Assembly: GCA_900299205.1 (NCBI GenBank)
Contig: OMIW01000085.1
Coordinates: 1-29,663, forward strand
DNA from: Pseudomonadota bacterium
GTDB lineage: Bacteria; Bdellovibrionota_C; UBA2361; OMIW01
DNA length: 29,663 nt
Direction: 5' to 3'
Below are positions 18,201 to 26,232 of this stretch, piece by piece. A program made the position numbers and the translations under genes. The notes under the pieces were generated by a model. The model was given only the letters and a program-made list of their open reading frames with translations. It was not told where the DNA came from and ran no database searches. Each line of letters begins with the position of its first letter. Position 1 is the first letter of the stretch.

Positions 18201-18366
18201 AATCCTCGCGATAACAGGTGCAACCGAAATTCTCGATGCTCACCGAGATTACGTGATGGCTGAAACGCTCTGCAGAGAGGTGGTTGCTGAGGTGCAGAAT
18301 GCCAAGATGGAGAAAACAGTGGTAATTGAGGGGAGACCGATCCAGCTGGTTCTTGGACTCGCCTAA
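15220..18366 (+). CDS. ileS: Isoleucyl-tRNA synthetase with altered HIGH motif
   Basis: Charges tRNA-Ile. The protein has 1048 residues from ATG 15220; a TTG-started frame from 15124 adds 32 residues of low-complexity sequence with no family likeness, so the ATG is preferred although its ribosome site is weak. Landmarks are GPPFPTG, WGWDCHGLPIE, the editing-domain AWTTTPWTLPSN, cysteine pairs CWRC and CGGC, CWFESGSMPYGQ, and KMSKS at 612-616. The length and the CWFESGSMPYGQ and TGQIRTWFYYL stretches fit the longer, eukaryote-like IleRS type rather than the E. coli type. The HIGH signature reads H65-H66-G67-T68, so the last histidine is Thr. The long type is often naturally tolerant of mupirocin; that is family knowledge, not shown here. 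The gene diverges from topA. Confidence 0.96.
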   Translation: MTGHPFPASKPLRKVETRPNLPELENGIVNRWEQEGTFQRSMSQRAGSPEYVFYDGPPFPTGSPHHGTIFVSILKDVVGRFWTMRGFSVPRTWGWDCHGLPIETIAEKNLGLKDKSEIERTLGVAAFNAECRRIVSDFNEAWKRYINRLGRWVDMEHPYRTLDRSFMESVIWAFGEAHRKGLIYKDYRVSPYCYRCETPLSISEIRVDDATRPKQDRAITVTFRLNTPAEGSALEGVSALAWTTTPWTLPSNLALAVGPTIEYVIAETSLGRMLLAKSALGRYAKELGENPPIVATFTGAELAEKGVFYEPLLPYFAGTKNAFRLIPADFVSTEDGTGIVHIAPAFGEDDYWASRAAEIEVQNPVDSNGCFTPEVTDFVSLNVHDANPTIIKFLKEKGRVIRDETIEHNYPHCWRCRTPLIYRALDAWYLKVEEIRDRLIETNEEITWHPAGVKHGRFGNWLKNARDWNLSRNRFWATPIPVWECGGCGSQRVYGSVSELERDAGVSLPDLHKEFLDEVIIPCSCGKTLKRVPEVLDCWFESGSMPYGQFHYPFENEEHFRSHFPADFIVEYTGQIRTWFYYLHVLSTAIFDRPAFKHCMVHGTLLAADGKKMSKSLKNYTDPYQIMDRHGADALRAYLLSSPAVGIEDLSFRDDGVEGMVKLIMLPLWNALSFFTSYAEIDAVKPEELGLSGKELAELDRFILSEGEILKRAVTLHLEQYEMNDAMRLFGPFLDTLNNWYIRRSRERVWSEDPRSPEKMSFYATVYDVLSTVSQLLAPLCPFIAELVWERLGFSESVHLRNWPAVRNELIDDILSREVNIVRAMVSAGLSVRAREKLRVRLPLAAAKIAVREKISSNLERYIPVLCGELNVKSVEFLEDSSSIATLTAKVNARVVGPRLGARVQEVIQKVRIGDFTVIGENTIQVGDVELTPCEVEVGFAGKPGLAVQAGSGFVVALDTALTSALTLEGQARDLVREIQDLRKEADLHIADRIILAITGATEILDAHRDYVMAETLCREVVAEVQNAKMEKTVVIEGRPIQLVLGLA

Positions 18367-18593
18367 CAGAGGGTAACATTCGTTCTGACGCGAGCATTTT
18401 AAAGGTCTGACGAAGTTGCCGTCAAACTATCAAAGTGCGCGACACGAAGTCATCTTTCACCATCCTGCTAACCCAAATTGAGCACCCACATCTCCCCCGC
18501 CGATGTACGATTGCAAAATATGGGGGGCTTCTCAAGCGGAGGGTCGCCCGCACAAAAACGGACTTGCGGGAGATCTGATTCATCTACCACGGG
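18367..18593. other. Convergent ileS/mnmG spacer
   Basis: This 227-bp spacer contains no gene. One hairpin, CCCGCA (18547-18552) / TGCGGG (18565-18570), lies 24 bp past the mnmG stop codon on the minus strand, but no T run follows on either strand, so it is not a standard terminator. Confidence 0.4.
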
Positions 18594-20468
18594 CTATCCG
18601 ACTGCGCCTTCCCGATACCGTTTCAGATGCACCGAAAGGATCGCGACAGCACTCGGGGGGATTCCTGGTATTCTGAGAGCCTGACCGAGCGAGTGGGGAC
18701 GATGGAGTTTAAACTTTTCTCTCGCCTCAGTGCGGAGGCTCGTAATCGTGTCATAGGGAAAATCAAAGGGAATCGCGACCTCTTCGTCTCGCTTGAGTCG
18801 CTCAATTTCTTCCTCCTGTCGCTCAAGATACCCCTTAAACTTAAGGTCAACCTCGACAGAGTCGACTACTTCACGCCGTAGCTGTAAGGGACCATCGACG
18901 ACCGACAGGAGGTCTCTGAGCCGCATCTCGGGCCGACGGACGATATCCGCAACGAGCATCCCATCCCGAAGCTCGGCACTTCCGCGCGAGCGAAGCCAGC
19001 CATTTATCTCTTCGGTCGGCTTAATCCGATATTCACTGGTCCAGCGATGGACCGCAACCCGTTGCTCTTCCCGCTCCCGATGGAGATACCACTGGTCATC
19101 TCCAAGCAGCCCCGCCTCTCGCGCCTTCGCGCATAATCGACTCGATGCGTTATCCTCCCGCAGGAGGAGACGATACTCTGCCCGCGACGTGAACATCCGA
19201 TAGGGCTCATCCACCCCACGCGAGGTAAGATCATCGATCATCACCCCGATATACCCCTCGGCACGAGAAATCGTAAACGGAGCGCGACCGAGGGCCGCGA
19301 GCGCGGCGTTGGCCCCGGCAATCAGCCCTTGAGCAGCTGCCTCCTCGTATCCGGAAGTTCCGTTTATCTGACCCGCGAGAAACAACCCCCGAACCCCTTT
19401 GGTTTCCAATGTCGGAGCCAAACACCGAGGATCGATAAAATCGTACTCAACGGCATACCCCGGCACTAAAATCTGTGCATGTTCAAGCCCCCGAATTGCT
19501 CGGACGAAAAGAAGCTGTACCTCCTCAGGAAGGCTCGTCGATATTCCATTCGGGTACACAATCCCCGAGGTGAACCCCTCAGGCTCAAGGAATACCGTGT
19601 GCGAGAGCCGTTCCGGGAAACGGAATACCTTATCCTCAATCGATGGGCAGTACCGCGGCCCCCCTGAGGTTATCTGTCCATTGAAAAGAGGGCTCTCTTC
19701 CCGCTTCGAGCGTATCAGCTCGTGCATTCTCTCATTTGTTTCGGTGAGCCAGCACGATATTTGAGGGCGGGTAATCGGCCCGGACATCATCGAGAAGGGG
19801 GTCGGATCCACCTCGCCCGGCTGCTCTTGAAGCCGCCCATAATCTATCGAATCCCGGGCAATACGGGGTGGAGTACCTGTTTTGAGCCTACCCAGCAAGA
19901 AACCGAGCGACTTCAAGCTCTCACTCAACCCCTCAACCGCAGCTTCCCCCACCCGGCCCCCCGCGACCTGGCGGGCACCCGTGTGCATAACTCCCCGAAG
20001 GAAGGTCCCCGAGGTAACCACCACGGCATCGCTTTGAATCACCGTCCCGTCACGCAGCGTCACTCCGACAACCCGCCCCTGCTCCTCCTGAATTGCAACC
20101 GCCTCACCAACAACCACCTCGAGCCGTTCCTGAGCCGCCACAAGCTCCTGAATCCGCGCCTTGTAGAGATCGCGATCCGCCTGCGCCCGCGATGCCCGCA
20201 CCGCTGGACCTTTACTCGCATTTAATGTTCTAAACTGAATACCCGTGTCATCAATCGCCCGACCCATCAAACCGCCGCACGCATCAACCTCCTTCACCAA
20301 ATGGCCCTTTCCAACCCCACCGATAGCAGGATTACACGACATCTGACCAATTCCCGCAGGGTTCAACGATATCAACAACGCACGCGCACCGATTCGTGCA
20401 GCCGCCGCGGCAGCCTCTACCCCTGCGTGACCTCCTCCAATAATAACGACGATCGGTAACTCCGCCAT
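18594..20468 (-). CDS. mnmG: tRNA uridine-5-carboxymethylaminomethyl modification enzyme MnmG
   Basis: FAD-dependent partner of MnmE that installs the cmnm5 group on wobble uridine 34 of certain tRNAs. The N-terminus has the dinucleotide-binding [14 protein letters not shown], followed by [17 protein letters not shown], the GGLMGRAID stretch, the LKTGTPPRI motif, the [12 protein letters not shown] motif and [15 protein letters not shown], all strong family marks. From ATG 20468 it has 624 residues, the normal size; a TTG six codons earlier is less likely. AGGA about ten bases upstream serves as the ribosome site. mnmE is not in the window. mnmG is often near the chromosome origin, which agrees with dnaA about 7.6 kb away. 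A likely promoter is present at 20535-20563. Confidence 0.97.
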   Translation of the reverse strand: MAELPIVVIIGGGHAGVEAAAAAARIGARALLISLNPAGIGQMSCNPAIGGVGKGHLVKEVDACGGLMGRAIDDTGIQFRTLNASKGPAVRASRAQADRDLYKARIQELVAAQERLEVVVGEAVAIQEEQGRVVGVTLRDGTVIQSDAVVVTSGTFLRGVMHTGARQVAGGRVGEAAVEGLSESLKSLGFLLGRLKTGTPPRIARDSIDYGRLQEQPGEVDPTPFSMMSGPITRPQISCWLTETNERMHELIRSKREESPLFNGQITSGGPRYCPSIEDKVFRFPERLSHTVFLEPEGFTSGIVYPNGISTSLPEEVQLLFVRAIRGLEHAQILVPGYAVEYDFIDPRCLAPTLETKGVRGLFLAGQINGTSGYEEAAAQGLIAGANAALAALGRAPFTISRAEGYIGVMIDDLTSRGVDEPYRMFTSRAEYRLLLREDNASSRLCAKAREAGLLGDDQWYLHREREEQRVAVHRWTSEYRIKPTEEINGWLRSRGSAELRDGMLVADIVRRPEMRLRDLLSVVDGPLQLRREVVDSVEVDLKFKGYLERQEEEIERLKRDEEVAIPFDFPYDTITSLRTEAREKFKLHRPHSLGQALRIPGIPPSAVAILSVHLKRYREGAVG

Positions 20469-20534
20469 GACGCAACTATCCTGCAATGAAATGGAAATCG
20501 TGCCGATGAACTTTCGGGCTTAAATTTACTGAGG

Positions 20535-20563
20535 ATTGTACCATATCCCGACAAGTATGCGAA
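20535..20563 (-). promoter_or_regulatory. Putative sigma-70 promoter of mnmG
   Basis: Read on the minus strand, TTCGCA (20558-20563) and TACAAT (20535-20540) are 17 bases apart. The -10 element lies about 67 bases upstream of the mnmG ATG. Confidence 0.45.
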
Positions 20564-20653
20564 AAACGCCCAAACCTCTCTCTTGGCCCAGCCACCGGGT
20601 GTTGCTACGATTCCTATGTCCTTCCCACAACACTGCACCCTCGCAAAGACCCT

Positions 20654-21739
20654 ATGGTTCAGCCCGTCAGGAAACGAACGCTCGGCCAGAAGAAAGAAGC
20701 GTTCCCGCGCGAGCGCAGATTTCGGGAAATTCCGGGGCAGTCTTTACAGTTTGTCAAACAACCTCAACTACGGCGCCCGTGGGCGACGATGGTTCAGCTG
20801 TATCGCGCTGTTATTGGTCCGCAATACCGAACCCCCTTCCACGCGCTTGCTCACGGGGTTGGGGTAATGACCGACACGATCATAGACTCCGGCTATCGCC
20901 TCACCCGATTCATAACCATGGGCATCCATCTCGCAATCGCCTTGTATGCGGTCCTTTATTGGTCCTTTTTTTCATCGCGAGAAACATCTCTTTTTTCCCG
21001 ATGGTCGAACCGTGTCGAATGGTCATCCGATGGAGGAGAGGATATCAATCTTGATGAGGTACCCTCCGATCCACACGGCGTCTTCTCCTATCGCGGGGGG
21101 GCTTCTCAGAATGAGTTTAAGCTTGTCGCTACTATTCTTCGGAGAGCAACCAGACAAAAGCTAGGCGAATCTGAGAGCCACACTCTTACTGAAGCAATCG
21201 TAAATGAGTCGACCAATCACGCCGTTGATCCTGCTTTTGTGGCAACAGTTGTGAAACACGAAAGTGGGTTTCGCCGAGCGGTTGTATCCTCTGCTGGTGC
21301 AGTCGGACTAATGCAGCTTCTGCCCTCCACCGGCCAATTCGTCTGCACGATGCACCGAACTCCGTGGGGGGGGACAAAAAAATTGTGTTCCCCTGCGTAC
21401 AACATAAAACTCGGCATCCGCTACCTGCGATACCTCCTCCACCAATTCCCCCACAATCTCTACCACGTCCTCATCGCGTACAACTGGGGGCCCGGTAATC
21501 TGCAACGAGCAATCAAAAAGGGAAGAGCAATCCCGCGGGGGCCTATCTCGTACGCACGATCAATACTGCGGGAGTACGAAGGAGCGCGACGAATGACGGC
21601 GAGAGAGTGGGGCAGCGGGATGGGGGCAAACCTCAGGCACGAGGGCAAAAAGGTCGCGGCTCATCCTGGAGCAGCCGTTAAAGTTCGAGAGAGGGTGAGC
21701 AGACCCGAGAGGAAGATTCGGGAGGGGCTTGTTTTTTAG
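20654..21739 (+). CDS. Membrane-anchored SLT-family lytic transglycosylase
   Basis: Cleaves the glycan backbone of peptidoglycan with formation of 1,6-anhydromuramic acid. The SLT domain is at about 178-290: catalytic E203 in VKHESGF, then GAVGLMQLLPST (215-226), YNIKLGIRYL (249-258) and AYNWGPG (275-281). An extra loop with a cysteine pair (C231 and C245) interrupts the usual spacing after GLMQ. A single membrane segment at about 88-106 makes this an anchored enzyme with about 85 cytoplasmic residues rich in Arg, not a secreted lipoprotein. The C-terminal 45 residues are basic and Gly/Ala-rich. No good ribosome site stands before ATG 20654, and ATGs at codons 46 and 72 are alternatives that keep the membrane segment. 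The gene diverges from mnmG and converges on mutY. Confidence 0.87.
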   Translation: MVQPVRKRTLGQKKEAFPRERRFREIPGQSLQFVKQPQLRRPWATMVQLYRAVIGPQYRTPFHALAHGVGVMTDTIIDSGYRLTRFITMGIHLAIALYAVLYWSFFSSRETSLFSRWSNRVEWSSDGGEDINLDEVPSDPHGVFSYRGGASQNEFKLVATILRRATRQKLGESESHTLTEAIVNESTNHAVDPAFVATVVKHESGFRRAVVSSAGAVGLMQLLPSTGQFVCTMHRTPWGGTKKLCSPAYNIKLGIRYLRYLLHQFPHNLYHVLIAYNWGPGNLQRAIKKGRAIPRGPISYARSILREYEGARRMTAREWGSGMGANLRHEGKKVAAHPGAAVKVRERVSRPERKIREGLVF

Positions 21740-21785
21740 CCGCTGGTCAGCACCCTTCGTCAGATTGAGAGAGTCACCTTCCCCG

Positions 21786-22682
21786 TTACCTATCGCCGCA
21801 CAAAATCACCTCTCCACCCGCCACCAAGACGAATTCGTCCTTGACCAAACTCATCAAAGCCCGCTCAAAGCGCTCGCGCTCAAGCTCCCCGATATCCGTC
21901 CTTGCAGCATCAAACAATCGGTCTATTCGTCGTGGTCCTCCCTCGCCTCGGACCATCTCTCGGACAATCGCTCCACGCACCTGGCGCACCGAACCTTTGA
22001 AGCGGCTCTGCCGCAGATAGGCTCGGCTTTTCCCCGTCAGTCGGGGATTAGTTCGCTTGAGAGATGCACCTAGATCCATCAGCGCGTAGTACCACTCACG
22101 GGGTGACCTCACATCGCACGCCTTGGCGACAAGAGGATGCAGCTCATGATCGGATACCTTAGTTGCATTCCTAAAAAACTCCTCAATAAAAACTGCCCTG
22201 ATATTTGTCTCAATCACCACCGCCGGCAGATCAAAGACAAAGACTCTCAGAGCTGCTGCCGTGTAGGAGCCAATACCAGGCAAAGAGCAGAGAATTTTTT
22301 CCTCGGCGGGCATCCTCCCCTCATGCTTTTCGAGAATATCGGCGCAGCACTGCTGAAGGAATATAGCGCGACGGTTGTAACCAAGACCCTGCCAATGGGA
22401 AAGGAGGTCAATCCGAGACGCGACGGCAAGCGCTTCAAAGCTTGGGAAGGCTCTTATGAATCTGTCGAAATAACCCTCAACGCGACTAGTCTGCGTTTGT
22501 TGCAACATAATCTCTGAGACAAGAATCTCGTACGGATCGGTTGTCCGTCGCCAGGCAAAATCGCGACGACCTCCTGAGGTGGCGAACCGCCATACCCGTT
22601 CCCGAAACTCCACCATATCACCCTCAGTGGAAACATCTCCCTCGGACAAATCTCTTTCGATTAACTCGAACCGATTATTCAC
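21786..22682 (-). CDS. mutY: MutY-like adenine DNA glycosylase lacking the Fe-S cluster
   Basis: Helix-hairpin-helix base-excision glycosylase, closest to MutY, which removes adenine opposite 8-oxoguanine. Visible marks are SEIMLQQTQ with the catalytic-type E57, the SHWQGLGYNRRA stretch and the hairpin LPGIGSYTA (134-142). Two departures stand out. The position normally held by the catalytic Asp is Glu in VVIETNIRAVF (E158), and the stretch after MDLGA, where four cysteines hold a 4Fe-4S cluster, has none. The C-terminal NUDIX-like domain that recognises 8-oxoguanine is also missing; the 298 residues end in a short helical part. A shorter Fe-S-free MutY-like branch exists in some bacteria, so this need not be a dead enzyme. 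The GTG start follows rnhA by 12 bp behind a G-rich stretch; ATG at codon 23 is an alternative. Confidence 0.78.
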   Translation of the reverse strand: MNNRFELIERDLSEGDVSTEGDMVEFRERVWRFATSGGRRDFAWRRTTDPYEILVSEIMLQQTQTSRVEGYFDRFIRAFPSFEALAVASRIDLLSHWQGLGYNRRAIFLQQCCADILEKHEGRMPAEEKILCSLPGIGSYTAAALRVFVFDLPAVVIETNIRAVFIEEFFRNATKVSDHELHPLVAKACDVRSPREWYYALMDLGASLKRTNPRLTGKSRAYLRQSRFKGSVRQVRGAIVREMVRGEGGPRRIDRLFDAARTDIGELERERFERALMSLVKDEFVLVAGGEVILCGDR

Positions 22683-22694
22683 ACGAGCCCCCCC

Positions 22695-23189
22695 CTACAA
22701 AGCTCCCCGCAACCACGACGTCGACAGTGCGTCAGCGTATTCGTTCCATAACCATCCATTATGAGCCTTAATCCATACGAGCCGAACCCTCGGGTGTCGC
22801 TTATGCTCCTCGTAAAGCTCTTTTACCAGTTCAAGATTCGCTATCGGCCCCGTTTTTCGTTTCCATCCCTGCCGCTCCCAAGATGCTGCCCACTGATTGA
22901 CAGTCTGAACACAGAGATTACTGTCAGAATGCATCGTGATCTCGGCTGTTGGAGGAAGGTGCCTGTACGCCTCGATAAGGGCGGTTAGCTCCATCCGGTT
23001 ATTAGTCGTCGCGGGGTCGTGACCGCATTTTTGGTCGATAATCTCCCCCTCGATCACATGTACAAACCCCCACCCTCCCGGTCCCGGATTGGGCACCGAA
23101 CTCCCATCGGTAAAAACGCCCGTTCGAGGGCCCTCTGAAAAGCGCGCAAGAACCTCGCGAAGATGGAGAGACTCTCCAAAAGAAGCCAT
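22695..23189 (-). CDS. rnhA: Ribonuclease HI
   Basis: Degrades the RNA strand of RNA-DNA hybrids, for example at R-loops and Okazaki primers. All catalytic acids are present: D28 in FTDGSS, E67 in NRMELTAL, D89 in HSDSN and D153 in NEYADALS, with the helper histidine H143 in KAHNGW. The Trp-rich substrate-handle region SWERQGWKRKTG is kept. At 164 residues it has about 20 extra N-terminal residues compared with E. coli RNase HI (155 residues). The start has an ideal ribosome site (AGGAGG four bases upstream) lying directly after the accC stop codon, so translation is probably coupled to accC. mutY follows after 12 bp. Confidence 0.94.
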   Translation of the reverse strand: MASFGESLHLREVLARFSEGPRTGVFTDGSSVPNPGPGGWGFVHVIEGEIIDQKCGHDPATTNNRMELTALIEAYRHLPPTAEITMHSDSNLCVQTVNQWAASWERQGWKRKTGPIANLELVKELYEEHKRHPRVRLVWIKAHNGWLWNEYADALSTSWLRGAL

Positions 23190-23201
23190 CGGTACCTCCT
23201 G

Positions 23202-24893
23202 TTACATGTGATAATCGTGAAGTGAGGGTATCACCTCATCGCACACTGAGGCGATAGCCGCGGCCCTGTCATTTGACCACCGCCACATTGAGCGCGGTGC
23301 GCGATCCATCTGTTCGCCGTCACCATGACCAAGCAGCGGCTCCGCAACAAAGGTGCCATCTCGGCGATGCGTTATCACGAGCTCCACCTTCCCCCCCCGG
23401 GGATGAGGAACAACACACCGCTCCTGATACTCTCCAACTGGTCCAATGACCGTGTGCGCAGGATCACGAGACAAAGTTCGTTCGTAGCGCGAGAGCTGAT
23501 CGGCGGTCAGGTGCTCCCCTATCCACTGGATGTCGAGTGGATGAAGCCTCAGTGGCGTATCCCGCAGCAACCACCCAAGGAAATCGAGATTCGTTTTCAC
23601 CCCAGATACCTTAGTATGTGACACAGCCTCCCTGGCTCGGCTAAGCGCATCCTCTCTGTCACCTCCCCACACGATAATCTTTGCGAGCATTGCATCATAA
23701 TGCCTCGAGATCGTATCTCCCCGCTCAAATCCCTGTTCAATGCGACAGGAGCCGTGGCGAGGCAAGGGAAGGGAGAGTTCTGATATTGTACCAATTGAGG
23801 GCATAAAATCAGTGGCCGGATCCTCGGCATATAACCGAAGTTCGATCGCGTGTCCCCTCACCTGAATATCGTTCTGCGACAACGGCAAAGTCTCACCTCG
23901 GGCAACCCGAATCTGCATCTCAACGAGATCGTGTCCCGTTACCATCTCAGTCGCCGGATGCTCAACCTGTATCCGAGTGTTCATCTCGAGGAAGTAGAAA
24001 GCTTCTCCCTTAACCATGAACTCAACCGTTCCTGCGTTGTGGTATCCTACCGACCGCGCGACATTCACCGCTGCGACGTGTATTCGCTCCCGAAGATCAT
24101 CCGCAAGGAAAGGAGCTGGTGCCTCCTCTATTACTTTCTGATTGCGACGCTGGGAGGAGCAATCTCTCGTTCCAAAGTGAAGGATAGTACCAAACCTGTC
24201 CCCCATAATCTGAACCTCAACGTGGCGCGGATGCTCAATAAATTGCTCAAAATAAAGTTCCTCCGAGCCAAAGAATTTCCTCGCCTCAGCGCGTGCCCGC
24301 GGAAGCTCCTCAATCATCTGGTTACGCGAACGAACAACGCGCATACCACGCCCTCCACCTCCCGCCGCCGCCTTCACCATCACCGGATATCCAATCTCAT
24401 CAGCAGCAGCAACAAGCTCGGCGTCGGAGAGACCACCCACCGAACCCCGAGTAAACGGCACTCCGTACTGTGCAACCCGCTCGCGGGCAGCGACCTTATC
24501 ACCAAGCAGCTCAATCATCTCGGGATCGGGGCCAATAAAGGTGAGCCCCGCATCGATAACCGCCCTCGCGAACTGCGCATTTTCCGAGAGAAACCCATAA
24601 CCTGGGTGGAGCGCATCACATCCGTGACTAACTGAGGCGGCAATAATCTTTTCAACATTAAGGTACGAGTCTCGAGCGGGAGCCTCGCCCAGAAACGCGA
24701 CCTCTGGTGAGGTCCGGGCAACAAGAGAATTTTTATCCGCCTCTGAAACAGCGCATACCGCACCGATACCGAGCCGCTCGCACGCTCGAAGGATCCGTAG
24801 TGCTATCTCCCCGCGATTAGCGATAAAAACCTTTGTGACGGATCGCGCTATCTTCGGGCAATCCTCTTGCGTCCCACCCTCAATCGATTCCAT
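23202..24893 (-). CDS. accC: Biotin carboxylase subunit of an acyl-CoA carboxylase
   Basis: Carboxylates biotin with bicarbonate and ATP, the first half-reaction of acetyl-CoA (or another acyl-CoA) carboxylase. Residues about 20-465 are a complete biotin carboxylase: VFIANRGEIALRI at the start, the ATP-grasp loop KAAAGGGGRGMRVV, HVEVQIMGD, and the catalytic EMNTRIQVEHPATEMVTG. A tail of about 96 residues (468-563) follows; it contains no biotin-attachment EAMKM motif, so the carrier domain must be a separate protein. No accB or carboxyltransferase gene is adjacent, so acetyl-CoA versus propionyl- or methylcrotonyl-CoA carboxylase is unresolved. ATG 24893 is chosen over the GTG six codons earlier because GAGGAG lies five bases before it. 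It is the first gene of an operon with rnhA and mutY. Confidence 0.9.
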   Translation of the reverse strand: MESIEGGTQEDCPKIARSVTKVFIANRGEIALRILRACERLGIGAVCAVSEADKNSLVARTSPEVAFLGEAPARDSYLNVEKIIAASVSHGCDALHPGYGFLSENAQFARAVIDAGLTFIGPDPEMIELLGDKVAARERVAQYGVPFTRGSVGGLSDAELVAAADEIGYPVMVKAAAGGGGRGMRVVRSRNQMIEELPRARAEARKFFGSEELYFEQFIEHPRHVEVQIMGDRFGTILHFGTRDCSSQRRNQKVIEEAPAPFLADDLRERIHVAAVNVARSVGYHNAGTVEFMVKGEAFYFLEMNTRIQVEHPATEMVTGHDLVEMQIRVARGETLPLSQNDIQVRGHAIELRLYAEDPATDFMPSIGTISELSLPLPRHGSCRIEQGFERGDTISRHYDAMLAKIIVWGGDREDALSRAREAVSHTKVSGVKTNLDFLGWLLRDTPLRLHPLDIQWIGEHLTADQLSRYERTLSRDPAHTVIGPVGEYQERCVVPHPRGGKVELVITHRRDGTFVAEPLLGHGDGEQMDRAPRSMWRWSNDRAAAIASVCDEVIPSLHDYHM

Positions 24894-24898
24894 AGCAT

Positions 24899-24904
24899 CT
24901 CCTC
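24899..24904 (-). promoter_or_regulatory. Ribosome binding site that fixes the accC start
   Basis: On the minus strand GAGGAG lies five bases before ATG 24893. The alternative GTG at 24911 would place this site inside the coding region. Confidence 0.7.
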
Positions 24905-25057
24905 GGTCCACTGTAATCCCAATAGCCCCTCACGATCGTAAACGCCACAGGGCCCAGAAACAATCTCTCAATCAATTCAAACTGGGGGAACGCTTACCAA
25001 TCGCCATTTGCCTCCCTCCTCGTTAGTACGATATCGTGGCGAAATACACCACTTATC

Positions 25058-25064
25058 GGAGGAG
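25058..25064 (+). promoter_or_regulatory. Ribosome binding site that fixes the trxB start
   Basis: GGAGGAG lies seven bases before ATG 25072, which rules out the longer frame that opens with GTG at 25036. Confidence 0.8.
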
Positions 25065-25071
25065 AACTTTC

Positions 25072-26013
25072 ATGGCTGATCGTGAACACACCGCTGTCGC
25101 TATCATCGGCTCTGGTCCCGCAGGTCTTACCGCAGCAATTTACGCGGGAAGAGCCAACCTCGCCCCCGTGTTGATGCACGGCCCCCTCCCTGGTGGTCAA
25201 CTCACCACCACGACAGAGGTTGAAAACTTTCCGGGCTTCCCCGAGGGTGTTCAGGGCCCCGAATTAATGGCCCTCATGGAAAAGCAGGCGACTCGATTCG
25301 GGGCTACCATTCGCCAAGAGCTGGTGACCGAGGTGGATCTCGCTCATCGACCCTTCACGCTTACTACTCCGCAACGTACCTTGACCTGCGATGCTCTCAT
25401 CATCGCGACGGGGGCAACCCCGCGATCCCTCGGCATCCCTGGAGAAAAGGAGCTCACTGGATTTGGTGTCTCGACGTGCGCCACTTGCGACGGAGCGTTT
25501 TTCCGCGACGAAATCATCGCTGTTTCAGGAGGAGGCGATAGTGCCTGCGAGGAGGCAAACTTCCTCACCCGCTTCGCTAGCAAAGTATATCTCATTCACC
25601 GCCGTGACGAGCTTCGCGCATCAAAGATCATGCAAGAGCGGGTTCTCAAAAATCCAAAAATCGAAGTTCTGTGGAACACCGTCGTTACCGAAGTTCAGGG
25701 TCAACGACCTCAAGGGGTAACGGCTCTCACGTTGAAGAACACCAAAAGTGGCGACCTTTCGACCCTGCCGTGCGCCGCGCTATTTGTCGCGATCGGGCAT
25801 ATCCCCAATAGTGGTCTGTTCCGCGATTCGCTACCTCTTGATGAAAACGGGTACATCGTCCCAAACCCAAACTCAGCAACGACATCAGTGCCCGGGGTTT
25901 TTGTGTGTGGGGATGTCCAGGACCACGTCTTCCGACAAGCAATTACCGCTGCAGGAAGTGGCTGCATGGCCGCTATTGAAGCTGAGCGATACCTCGAGCA
26001 GATTGCAGACTAG
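25072..26013 (+). CDS. trxB: Thioredoxin reductase
   Basis: FAD enzyme that passes electrons from NADPH to thioredoxin. The 313-residue protein is the normal low-molecular-weight type. It has the FAD site IIGSGPAGLTAAIYAGRA (11-28), the ENFPGFPEGVQGPELM stretch, the redox-active disulfide C136-A-T-C139, the NADPH site GGGDSACEEA, the HRRDELRA stretch typical of NADPH-specific enzymes, and the closing FAD motif FVCGDVQDHVFRQAITAAGSG. The gene stands alone between the divergent accC operon and a bidirectional terminator that it shares with atpE. Thioredoxin itself is not in the window. Confidence 0.97.
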   Translation: MADREHTAVAIIGSGPAGLTAAIYAGRANLAPVLMHGPLPGGQLTTTTEVENFPGFPEGVQGPELMALMEKQATRFGATIRQELVTEVDLAHRPFTLTTPQRTLTCDALIIATGATPRSLGIPGEKELTGFGVSTCATCDGAFFRDEIIAVSGGGDSACEEANFLTRFASKVYLIHRRDELRASKIMQERVLKNPKIEVLWNTVVTEVQGQRPQGVTALTLKNTKSGDLSTLPCAALFVAIGHIPNSGLFRDSLPLDENGYIVPNPNSATTSVPGVFVCGDVQDHVFRQAITAAGSGCMAAIEAERYLEQIAD

Positions 26014-26109
26014 CGCGATAAAGCCGCTAAATAACCCTCTTTGTGTGGCCGATTTGTGCGCCGAGGGGTGCACCCCTCTCCTAACAAAGCTTGAGCTTTT
26101 AAGCGCATC

Positions 26110-26155
26110 AAAAAAGGGGGTGAAGCAAACTTCTTTGCTCCACCCCCTTTTTTTT
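26110..26155. terminator. Bidirectional terminator between trxB and atpE
   Basis: A6 and GGGGGTG (26110-26122), then AGCAAA (26124-26129), a CTTC loop, TTTGCT (26134-26139) and CACCCCC (26141-26147), followed by T8 (26148-26155). One A-C mismatch interrupts the 13-bp stem. The A run on one side and the T run on the other let it serve trxB on the plus strand and atpE on the minus strand. Confidence 0.92.
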
Positions 26156-26232
26156 GACGAGGCAACGGCTCAATCCTCTCCACGGACCATCTCGGCATTC
26201 ACCGCTTGAGGCTGCCCGCGACGGTTCGACAA

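Noticed and set aside
18547-18570. Hairpin CCCGCA/TGCGGG as a terminator for ileS or mnmG
   Set aside because: No T run follows the stem on either strand.
19722-20225. 167-residue plus-strand open frame opposite mnmG
   Set aside because: It lies entirely within conserved mnmG sequence and its product is His/Pro/Arg-rich, typical of antisense frames.
23850-24635. 261-residue plus-strand open frame opposite accC
   Set aside because: It is antisense to a complete biotin carboxylase, has no ribosome site, and its product is rich in Arg, Ser and Asn with no recognisable domain.
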